Below are positions 8,472 through 16,892 of a stretch of 64,000 nucleotides of DNA, one piece after another (position 1 is the stretch's first letter; the number at the start of each line of letters is the position of its first letter). Both the position numbers and the translations under genes were made by a program. The notes below the pieces were generated by a model that made no database searches, was not told the origin of the DNA, and was given only the letters and a program-made list of their open reading frames with translations. Origin of the DNA: Moanibacter sp964542645 (GTDB lineage: Bacteria; Verrucomicrobiota; Verrucomicrobiia; Opitutales; UBA2987); assembly GCA_964542645.1 (NCBI GenBank), contig CAZIUG010000007.1:62001-126000 (forward strand). The letters run 5' to 3'.

Positions 8472-9305
8472 ATGCTAAGCCGATTTTATAGCCGTCTCTG
8501 GAATAGCTCGTCCAGATCTAGCGAGTCCGATTTGTCCTATAATCGATTTCGTAATAGCAAGCACATATTCATCTTTGGAGTCTTGGGAAGGAGCTCAACA
8601 ACAGCTCTCCAACGAATTCTCAATTCAAGTGAAGAGATCACAGTCTCGGGGGAGAGCAAAGGAATCGTTGCACAGCTCCTTCATACCTTGAAATCTTTAA
8701 GCCTTTTCCATGACGAGTTTCGAGATAACTATGAAAGATTTGAGAAATGCTTTGCGAAAAAAAAACACACCCGGATCTACCCAATGGCTCTAAACACCGA
8801 GGAATGTTCAGACTCGGTAAGACATTCCATAGTCGCCCTATTGAAACCTTTGCATGGAGGATTGCGATTCGGATTTAAGGACATCGAGGTCGGCTCAGAA
8901 GAAACTCTTGAATCTCTATTACAGTTATTCCCAAAAAGTAAGTTTGTGTTCCTGTTCCGCGAACCGGGATCGCAATTCCAATCGGTCCAAGCTCAGGATT
9001 ACTGGGATTATTCTAAATCGATTGTTTCATTCATTGAAAAATATGTCTCTCTCGCCAATCTGTACATCCAATTTCACAAGAAAAACAAAACCGGGATCTT
9101 TCTTGAAAATACAAGCCTACGTGATCCAAAAAAGGTCGACCTCCTACTAAGAAAACTATCGGTCTCAAGTTACGACAAGACCCTAATTGGAGACAACGTC
9201 TTCTCCGCCAGAAACAAGATCGTCGACATTCAGAGAGACTCCGAAATTGGGAATTCTAAAGCGTACAGGACCTATCTACGCCTGAGAGAACTCTCAAGTT
9301 TTTAA
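8472..9305 (+). CDS. Sulfotransferase-like protein
   Basis: A 277-residue protein with sulfotransferase features. GRSSTTALQRILNSS near residue 40 matches the loop that binds the 5'-phosphosulfate of PAPS. FVFLFREPGSQFQSV near residue 160 holds the Arg and Ser that would bind the 3'-phosphate. It would transfer sulfate to a carbohydrate, fitting the glycosyltransferase upstream. The gene is noticeably richer in A and T than its neighbours (for example a run of nine A near 8757), which may reflect recent acquisition. It could also be an inactive relative; the acceptor is unknown. Confidence 0.7.
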   Translation: MLSRFYSRLWNSSSRSSESDLSYNRFRNSKHIFIFGVLGRSSTTALQRILNSSEEITVSGESKGIVAQLLHTLKSLSLFHDEFRDNYERFEKCFAKKKHTRIYPMALNTEECSDSVRHSIVALLKPLHGGLRFGFKDIEVGSEETLESLLQLFPKSKFVFLFREPGSQFQSVQAQDYWDYSKSIVSFIEKYVSLANLYIQFHKKNKTGIFLENTSLRDPKKVDLLLRKLSVSSYDKTLIGDNVFSARNKIVDIQRDSEIGNSKAYRTYLRLRELSSF

Positions 9306-9672
9306 TATCTCTAAATGGAGCTCTAATCGGGCACTTATTGCACTCTAAAAGGGTAAATTTCCCCTATCCGCAAACTGATTCCGAAGGTCATACAACCCCT
9401 TAAGGATAGTTACCTCCCCTACAATTGCTCCATTTCTGGTCATTTTTAATCCCCAATTGCATCGAGTCTAGGTCTACGGAGGCTGCATTCGCCTGCAAAG
9501 CTACATGACGGTACAAATGTTCCTTGTCCGATAACTTCGTATCTTACCTCTGGGTCTCTTTCAGACAGCCCTTATTCATTCTTATCTCCACCCGTATTTA
9601 TCCGTGTCGAAGAGTTGTGGCCTTACTTTGAATGGGTATTGTAATTTTCTGATAATAGAGCAACCTGCTCAT
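9306..9672. other. Intergenic region without recognised genes
   Basis: About 370 bp between the sulfotransferase and the large FG-GAP gene. I see no convincing coding frame, RNA gene or strong hairpin. It presumably holds the promoter of the downstream gene. The open frame extends upstream to a GTG at 9604, but the signal peptide fits the ATG at 9673. Confidence 0.4.
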
Positions 9673-12600
9673 ATGGCGATAATTGAGCAGAAGCCTAGGT
9701 ATTTCTGTCGGAGGAGCGGTAAAAAAGGTGGATCACTTGAATTGGGACGCCGCCAGTTATGTTTGCTAGTCGTTCTTTTCGTGATCGGGCATGTAGCATT
9801 CGCCCGAGACGATACGCCGGACGGCCAAATAAACGAGCCAGCACCACCAGTACCTGAGACAGACGATCCGACAATAGACGGATGGGATTCAGAAGTCTTT
9901 GCCGAACTCGCAAACAAGCAATTAAAGCGTATTGGAGAACTAATACTTGACCCATCTAAAATAGGCCAGACGGATTTAGAGACTCTCGCAGCACCGGGAT
10001 TCTCATCCACAAATCTGCTCCCACGGAATCTTGAGAAAGTATTTGAAGATCGCGCCATCACAGTAAAGTTCTGGCTGGGCTCTGAAGAAACTATTCAAGA
10101 CAACAAACCCCATCAAGGCGCCGAGGGCCTGGCTAATGTCCTTGCGGATCTTGTGACCCCTTTCGAAAGGGCTTCTGACATCCGCTTCGAGGTAAAGATC
10201 TTTCGGGTCCAAAAGGACGAGAACGACGAAACAACCACCGAACAATACTTTACGCTTAGCGGACTTCGCGAGACAGGCTCTCTCGAACAACACTCGACTT
10301 GGATATGTCAATGGACGCAGGGCAACGAATCCCAACCCCCACTCCTAAAATCCATCACTCTGACCGAGTATGAGCAGACACAAGTCGATTCCAATATGCA
10401 GGTTTTATTTTCCGACTGTACCGCGTCCGTGGTGGGCCACAATGACAACTTCAACTCCCAAATATCACGCGGTACATTCGACTGGGCAGCTCTTATCGAA
10501 GCTACGATGGCAATCGATATTCCCGCCTACCAGGGGCTTGCTGTCGGTGATGCCAATGGAGATGGCTTGGAAGATGTTTATTTCTGTCAAAACGGTGGAC
10601 TGCCGAATCGACTGTTGATGCAAAATGTCGACGGAACAGCCAGCGACCGATCAAAGTGGGCGGGTGTCGACTGGTTGGATCGAACTCGTTGTGCTCTCTT
10701 CGTCGACCTGGATAATGATGGCGACGAAGATCTCATCTTGGGTATGCGCTCCGGTCTGATGTTTTTATCCAACGACGGGCGTGGGCGGTTTGAACGGGAA
10801 ACAATGATTGAGGAGGCGGAGCAAGCATTTGGAGTAGCCGCCGCCGATTACGACCTTGATGGAGATCTTGACGTCTACGTTAGCCGCTATATGCAGCCTG
10901 GTCTAACCTGGGATGTACCAAATCCCGTTCCGTACCACGACGCCAACAATGGACCCGGGAACCTGTTGTTGCGAAATGACGACGATTGGAAATTCACAAA
11001 TGTCACGGTTGAAACCGGGCTAGATGTTGACAATCGAAGATGGACTCTCGCCGCCAGCTGGGAGGACTATGACCAAGATGGAGATCCCGACCTTTACGTT
11101 GCCAATGATTTTGGGCGCAACTGTCTCTATCGCAACAATGAGGGACGGTTTGAAAATGTCGCGGCTGAGTCCGGAATCGAAGACATGGCCTCAGGTATGT
11201 CGACCGATTGGGGTGATTTTAACCGCGACGGATGGATGGATCTTTATATCGGAAACATGTGGTCTTCCGCCGGCGGACGGATCACCTTTCACCCCCAATT
11301 CCAGCCAGAATCCAACCGATCGACCAAGGTTAAACTCCAGCGTCTCGCCCGAGGGAACAGTCTTTTTTCCAACAATGGTGACGGTACTTTTTCCGATGTC
11401 AGCGTCGCTTATGGAGTTACCATGGGGCGTTGGGCTTGGAGTTCCGTATTTTCAGATGTCAATAATGATGGATGGGAGGATCTTATTATTGCCAACGGCT
11501 TTGTTAGTGCTCCAGATACTGGAGATCTGTGAAGTTTCTTCTGGCGGCAGGTCGTGTCGCGGTCACCACCTACACCAGTCGGAATGGATTCAGCAAGTGA
11601 TTATGTCGAGGCATTCCAAACTCTCTACCGCATGCTGGCAGAAGGTCGCTCCTTTAGCGGTTACGAGCGAAATTGTGTCTTCCTTAACACAGAGGGACGA
11701 AAGTTCGCAAACATCTCGGCAACCAGCGGTCTAGACTTTATTGACGACGGGCGCGGTGTAGCAACTCTTGATTGGGACTCTGACGGAGACTTGGATCTCT
11801 GGATTTCCAATCGCACGGCTCCACTGGTGCGTTTCGCACGCAACGACACACCGTCGGGGAATCACTATCTGGCCGTGCGTCTAATGGGTAAACGCGTCAA
11901 CCGTGATGCTATCGGCGCACGCGTCACGATTCATATGGACAACGGGCAAAAAGAGCCCACCAGACTTGTTAAGACCCTTTCCGCAGGTAGCGGATTTGTC
12001 GCCCAGTCCAGCAAATGGTTGCATTTCGGTCTGGGTTCGAGATCCGATATCGACCGTTTGGAAGTCCGCTGGCCGGGCGGGTTTGAAGAAGTTTTTACTT
12101 CCATAGAAGCAGATCGTCGCTACAGGATTGCGGAAGGAAGCGGCCGGGCAGAATTATTATCTGTACCCGCAAGAAGGGTAAATCTAACTCCTTCCAGCAT
12201 TGATCCCTCAGCCCCCAGCACCGTAGGCCGTATCTTCCTCCCAATGGGGCCTGATGCACCCATATTGTCTTATCAAGATTGGAATGGGGACAACTATTCG
12301 ATTGGGAAGACCTTCAACGGCCCTTTGCTGATAAACCTCTGGGCAAGCTGGTGTGTTCCCTGCCACGCGGAACTTAACGATCTAACCGAAAACGAAGACC
12401 GACTTCGAAAGGCTGGAGTAGAAATACTTGCTTTAAGTGTGGACGGCCTGGATGAGAACAAAGCTACAAAACCCTCGGACGCCCGAAAACATTTAGAGCG
12501 GATCGGGTTCCCGTTTTCCAGAGGGCTCGCTACACCGAGCATGTTAAACAAGTTTCAGATTCTCCTCGACACGATTTTCTATCGAGTGATCCCTCTGGCC

Positions 12601-13773
12601 GTTCCCACGAGTTTTCTCGTCGACACCGAGGGTAGGATTCGGGCTGTCTATCGGGGCCCCGTTGACATCACCTCCTTACTAGCAGACGTGGACAATCTCG
12701 AGGCGAATGCAGATGTGCAATTAGCCCGAGCCGTCCCATTCCCCGGACGTTGGGAGGAGAAACCCCGCCCTATCGGCGCAATCTCGTTAGCGCGACAGTT
12801 CGAAAAGGGTGCCTTTACCCAGGATGTTGTTAAGTACCTTCGGAAGGCAATTCTTGAAATGCCCGACAATGCGTATATTGAACTGTTTTTGGGACAGAGC
12901 CTGGATAGCATCGGCTCATTTGATGAAGCAATCGTACACTATCGCCGGACTCTGGATCTAGATCCGCACCAACCAAAGGCGAGAAACAACCTTGGTGTTG
13001 TCCTCCAAACAGCGGGAAAGACTGAAGAAGCTATAACCCAGTTTAAAAAGGCCCTCAAGTCTGAACCGGACTATATCGACGCACACTTTAACCTGGGTCT
13101 AATTCTTAGCAGCGAACAGCGTTTCAATGATGCGACAACCCACTTTCGAAAAGTCTTAAGACACGATCCCGGAAGGGCCGAAGCTCAACTGCACCTTGGT
13201 CAAGCCCTGCAAAACCAAGGTCTGTTCGAGAAAGCGGAGGATCATTATCGCCAGGCTCTCTCCGTTAATCCCAAATTGGCTCAAGCGAATATCCTTTTGG
13301 GCCGTCTCATGCAACAACAGGGTAGATTAGTCGAAGCCATTGGCCAGTATCGCAGAGCGGTGCGTACCCAGCCCGATTTTGCTATCGCACATTACAACCT
13401 CGGAATTGCTTTAATCGCCATCGATCTACAATCTGAGGCCTTACAAGCCTTACAAGAAGCAGGACGCATTGACCCTACCTGGTCGGCACCCTTAGGTGTA
13501 GCCGCATGGATCCATGCCACAACAAACGACACCGACCTTCGAGCACCCGAAAAGGCAATAGATCTCGCCAAACGTGCAGCCAAGCTTAACAGCGAACCAG
13601 ATCCTGTCATATTCGAAACTTTGGCAGCAGCCTACGCCTCTCAGGGAGAGTTCATCAAGGCCGCGGAATATCTTCAACTCGCGATTAATTTACTACCGCC
13701 AGGAAAGCAAACTGAGGCACTAAGAAGTCTTCTTCATGACTACCGGCATAAAGAAGAAACAACAGAACAATAA
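9673..13773 (+). CDS. Exported FG-GAP/UnbV/TlpA/TPR protein with in-frame TGA (candidate selenoprotein)
   Basis: One reading frame of 1366 residues, interrupted only by TGA at codon 620 (11530-11532). A signal peptide (RRQLCLLVVLFVIGHVAFA) follows the ATG at 9673. Calcium-binding FG-GAP/VCBS repeats of DxDxDGxxD type start near residues 286, 345, 392, 465, 514 and 594, with another after the TGA near 699. An ASPIC/UnbV domain spans about 736-813 and ends in LEVRWPGG. A TlpA-like thioredoxin domain has CVPC at 894-897. TPR repeats fill about 1060-1360. Frames on both sides of the TGA are identical, and SFFWRQVVS directly after it looks like conserved family sequence. Either the TGA is recoded, for example as selenocysteine, or the gene is split into 9673-11532 and a remnant beginning near 11554. 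The role is probably periplasmic or surface interaction; the precise function is unknown. Confidence 0.8.
11530..11560 (+). promoter_or_regulatory. Candidate bacterial SECIS element with its UGA codon
   Basis: TGA at 11530-11532 is followed after 11 nt by a 17-nt hairpin at 11544-11560. The stem pairs are G-C, C-G, G-C, G-U, C-G and A-U, and the loop is GGUCG. The E. coli fdhF element has the same 11-nt spacing, the same 17-nt size and the same apical GCAGGUC sequence. The bulged U known from fdhF is absent; a G-U wobble lies near that place. The match is from memory and inspection, with no covariance search. Confidence 0.5.
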
Positions 13774-13952
13774 GTGAAGACGATACGGGTAGCGAAGTAG
13801 GAAGGGGCCGTCACACCCATGTTTTTTACTATCCGAACCTTTGTACATTCATTCCCGAGCAAAAATGCGGGTAAATAAACAAAGGCGGGCAGGTTGCGGC
13901 AATCAAGAGCCCTCCCTTTCGATAAGCATTCAATTTTTAAGCACTACAGCAC

Positions 13953-13984
13953 AGTCCCGATTATCAGGTCTGGTAATCGGGACT
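13953..13984. other. Perfect 11-bp inverted repeat upstream of a Gfo/Idh/MocA gene
   Basis: AGTCCCGATTA (13953-13963) pairs perfectly with TAATCGGGACT (13974-13984) around a 10-base loop. It is the longest perfect small hairpin I found. No T-run follows. It lies 180 bp after the TPR protein stop and about 90 bp before the ATG chosen for the next gene, so it may end the first transcript or act as a leader or operator for the second. Confidence 0.55.
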
Positions 13985-14075
13985 TATGCCTTTGGAGGTT
14001 GACCGAACCGAGGGTAAATTTCATCCTAAGCCCCGTGTGCGTGGATCTAGTTGCATTTTCATTACAGAAATCCCC

Positions 14076-15239
14076 ATGCCCGTTAGTATGAATCCGTTTT
14101 GGTTAAGCATCCGCCAAGCTCCAGATAAGCTTCGCCTTCACACGGTTGATTTTTGGGAGAGAGCTCGTTTCGCTCTGCGCTCAGACACTGCGACAGTTAA
14201 GAACCGTCCTCGCCTAGCGCTAGTAGGCTGCGGCTGGTTCGCTCGGTTGGCTCATTTACCAGCCCTCCGCCGATTGGAGAACCAGGGGCTTCTTGAAATC
14301 GCCGCTCTCTGCAGCCGTTCGGGAGACTCTCTAAACCAAACAGCAAGACAACTAGGAAGACCAAGAATCCGCCAATCCAAGGAAATGGAGGAAATTCTCT
14401 CTGACAGCGAAATCGACGCAGTTGACTTGGTTCTTCCGATCCCTACTACACCCAAGGCCATCGGCGCAGGATTACACGCAGGGAAACACGTCATAAGCGA
14501 GAAGCCTTGTGCCACAAGCGTGGATGAGGGACTCCGGCTCCTCAATTTCTGCCAGAATCTATCGACCCCTCGGATTTGGGCTGTGGGTGAGAATTGGCGC
14601 TTCAAGACAAGTGTAAGCCGAATAGAAAAGATCGTGCGGGGAGGAGATATCGGCGAGCCTCAGCTCGTACAATTCCGTAAACTTTTCTTTTTCCCTCCTG
14701 AAATTAACCAGAGTTGGAGAAGTCAACCGAACTACCAGGGCGGCCATCTTCTCGATGTGGGGGTACATTTCGCGGCGTTATTGCGGAAGGTTATTGGCGA
14801 GGTTGAAGAAGTTCGTGCCGTAGCCAACCAACGGCAATCCCACTTACCGCCGGCTGATACTCTTCAAGCCCTCCTCAACTTCGAAAACGGAGTAGAAGGA
14901 AGTTTTGTCCTTTCAGTTGCCGCCCAGGAACTTGATAAAAAGCAGCCAGATCTGAGCGTTGTGGGATCTCGTGGAACCGTACATGCCCACTTCATGGCCG
15001 GATATATACAGCTGTTCCGAAGGTCCGGAAAGAAGACTTACTACTTTCCAAATGATCCCTGGAACGAAGGGGGCGTCTATGGGAGTCTGAAGCACTTTGT
15101 CAAATTACTGAGCTCAACAGAGACTGTCCCGACAGAGAACTCACCTCAAGAGGGACTACGTGATATCGCGTTAATCGAGGCCATGCTTATCTCTTCGAAC
15201 CAAGGAATTGCAGTTCGTCCCAGGAAAATTTTCAGCTGA
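14076..15239 (+). CDS. Gfo/Idh/MocA-family oxidoreductase
   Basis: An NAD(P)-dependent sugar or sugar-acid dehydrogenase of 387 residues from the ATG at 14076. The frame is open further upstream to 13986, but the hairpin at 13953-13984 and the lack of conserved sequence argue for the later start. The Rossmann motif LALVGCGWFARLAHLPAL begins about 45 residues in. The catalytic-lysine motif EKP occurs in HVISEKPCATS, and the C-terminal alpha/beta domain is complete. A second, distinct member of the same family lies convergently downstream. The substrate cannot be predicted. Confidence 0.88.
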   Translation: MPVSMNPFWLSIRQAPDKLRLHTVDFWERARFALRSDTATVKNRPRLALVGCGWFARLAHLPALRRLENQGLLEIAALCSRSGDSLNQTARQLGRPRIRQSKEMEEILSDSEIDAVDLVLPIPTTPKAIGAGLHAGKHVISEKPCATSVDEGLRLLNFCQNLSTPRIWAVGENWRFKTSVSRIEKIVRGGDIGEPQLVQFRKLFFFPPEINQSWRSQPNYQGGHLLDVGVHFAALLRKVIGEVEEVRAVANQRQSHLPPADTLQALLNFENGVEGSFVLSVAAQELDKKQPDLSVVGSRGTVHAHFMAGYIQLFRRSGKKTYYFPNDPWNEGGVYGSLKHFVKLLSSTETVPTENSPQEGLRDIALIEAMLISSNQGIAVRPRKIFS

Positions 15240-15260
15240 ACTGAATTACCTTATATCGAA

Positions 15261-15284
15261 GCACGGCCAACAAGTGCGTTTTTT
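15261..15284 (+). terminator. Weak possible terminator after the Gfo/Idh/MocA gene
   Basis: A 4-bp GCAC/GTGC helix with a 9-base loop is followed by GTTTTTT, about 20 bp after the plus-strand stop. The helix is short, so the case rests mostly on the T-run and position. Confidence 0.3.
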
Positions 15285-15404
15285 CAGAATTGGTGAAGTC
15301 GGTCTCGTCCAGCATACCGAAGCTAGTGGGGGAAAGTTGCCTGGATAAACATCAACAAAATTCGGATCCGAACAAAATCTACTCCTAAGAATGATTAGCT
15401 CCCT

Positions 15405-16433
15405 TTATTCGATAAATTGGGCCTCTCCTGTTCGAGTCGAGATGTCGAGAAGGTTCGCCACTCGCAAATTGTAGAAAGCCTCTGAAGGAACAACCAGGAG
15501 GGGCGATTCAAAGAGCACGGCATCGACAAAATTCGATACAATCCAGTCAAAAGGAGGTTGGCCTCCGAACAGGAATTGCTTTGGTCTCAGCGAATGTTTT
15601 ACGGATACAAAAGCCCTCCTCAAATAAGGCGTGACTCCCATTCTATGGTTTATCCCATGGGTTGTGAGCTGTAGAGTTCTAAAGTCGATATTTGCACTTC
15701 CCTTGGAGCCAACAATTTCGAGTAGATGCTCTATCCGAGGATGACAGAAACAAACCTGCAACTTGGAACTGACCCCACTTGAGTGCTCGATAAGAGAAGT
15801 AAGAGCAGGAGTAGTCCCAGCCTCAGTGCGCTCAGGATATGCCTGGACTTTTCGGACTTCCCCGAGAAGCGAAATACAGAGATCAATGTCGTGTATCCCT
15901 GTCTCATAGAGAATACCGTTTGGATACTTCTTTTTGAACTGATCCTGATGGTCCGGTTTCTTCCAGCCAAACTGAACCCGAAGCGACTCGACTTCACCCA
16001 ACACTCCCTCGCACAATAGCCTCCTGAGGGCAATTACTGGGGGTGTGAATCGATAATTGAAAACAACTGTGTACCTTTTTGGACATGATTGAATTACCTC
16101 AAAGAGCTCTCGCCCCGACTCGTAAGTCATGGCCATCGGCTTTTCAGAAATAACATGAGCTCCCAGATCCAAGCAAATCTTTGCCACTGAAACGTGATTT
16201 CCGGAACGTGTACAGATGTCACAGATGTCGAGCTCTTCCTTAGCGATCATTTCCCTGTAATCCTCGTAGACTCGCTTTATACCAAACTGTGCCGCAACTC
16301 TCTTGGCCCGCTGTGTATCCACATCAGAAATCGACACCACTGCAGCACGCCTTTCCTTCCCCCAAGCCGGAAGGTGGCGGCGTGATGCTATGCTCCCAAC
16401 CCCTATCAACCCAACTTTGAGAACCTTTCCCAT
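15405..16433 (-). CDS. Gfo/Idh/MocA-family oxidoreductase
   Basis: An NAD(P)-dependent dehydrogenase of 342 residues. It begins at once with the Rossmann motif KVGLIGVGSIASRRHLPAW, so the ATG at 16433 is secure. HVISEKPMAMTYESG carries the catalytic lysine. The substrate domain includes YETGIHDIDL, where the His of the family's GxHxxD pattern is present. It faces the other family member tail to tail with about 165 bp between stops. The two proteins are clearly different in sequence, so this is not a recent duplication. The substrate is unknown, probably a sugar or inositol derivative. Confidence 0.9.
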   Translation of the reverse strand: MGKVLKVGLIGVGSIASRRHLPAWGKERRAAVVSISDVDTQRAKRVAAQFGIKRVYEDYREMIAKEELDICDICTRSGNHVSVAKICLDLGAHVISEKPMAMTYESGRELFEVIQSCPKRYTVVFNYRFTPPVIALRRLLCEGVLGEVESLRVQFGWKKPDHQDQFKKKYPNGILYETGIHDIDLCISLLGEVRKVQAYPERTEAGTTPALTSLIEHSSGVSSKLQVCFCHPRIEHLLEIVGSKGSANIDFRTLQLTTHGINHRMGVTPYLRRAFVSVKHSLRPKQFLFGGQPPFDWIVSNFVDAVLFESPLLVVPSEAFYNLRVANLLDISTRTGEAQFIE

Positions 16434-16892
16434 TATTCTTCTTAAACTTTCTGTAAAGTCTATCGTCCAAAGGATCGCTTAAATCTGCCCAGGTTGCTCA
16501 TATGCGAAGATGTCGCTGTTTGAAAAGACGAAACCTCTTCCCAATTTTGGGATGATATGACCTGAGGGTCACTGAAGCAGATGTCTGAAAACAGCTAACG
16601 ATCCCAACACCTTATATGGTACAAATTCAGAACCCCAGACAAGACGATTTCGAAATTGATACTTAAAATTCCAGTAAGTAGCTTCTACGTGGCTTATAAA
16701 ACCCAATTGCAGGCCGGGCTATTATAGTTCGGAATCTCATTCCCCCTAAATCCATTATCGGTGAAATCAATTCAAGAACAGAGTTCCCTAAACTATTTTT
16801 ATATCTTTCAATTGTGATCTAATGTCGTTCTTTAGTTGCAGCTCCAGCGTATTAGGTTATAAAAAGGCGAATACTATCAGTATACACTGAAA
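16434..16892. other. Divergent intergenic region, no gene recognised
   Basis: About 460 bp between a minus-strand dehydrogenase and the plus-strand FtsX-like gene. I see no convincing open frame or RNA. The final 150 bp are AT-rich and probably contain promoters for both directions. No clear Shine-Dalgarno sequence precedes the TTG start at 16893. Confidence 0.4.

Noticed and set aside
11554..13773. Independent gene starting at GTG 11554
   Set aside because: No ribosome-binding site and no signal peptide, and the preceding in-frame codons SFFWRQV look like conserved sequence belonging to the upstream part.
9673..13773. Programmed frameshift between the two halves
   Set aside because: Both halves are in the same frame; only a TGA separates them.
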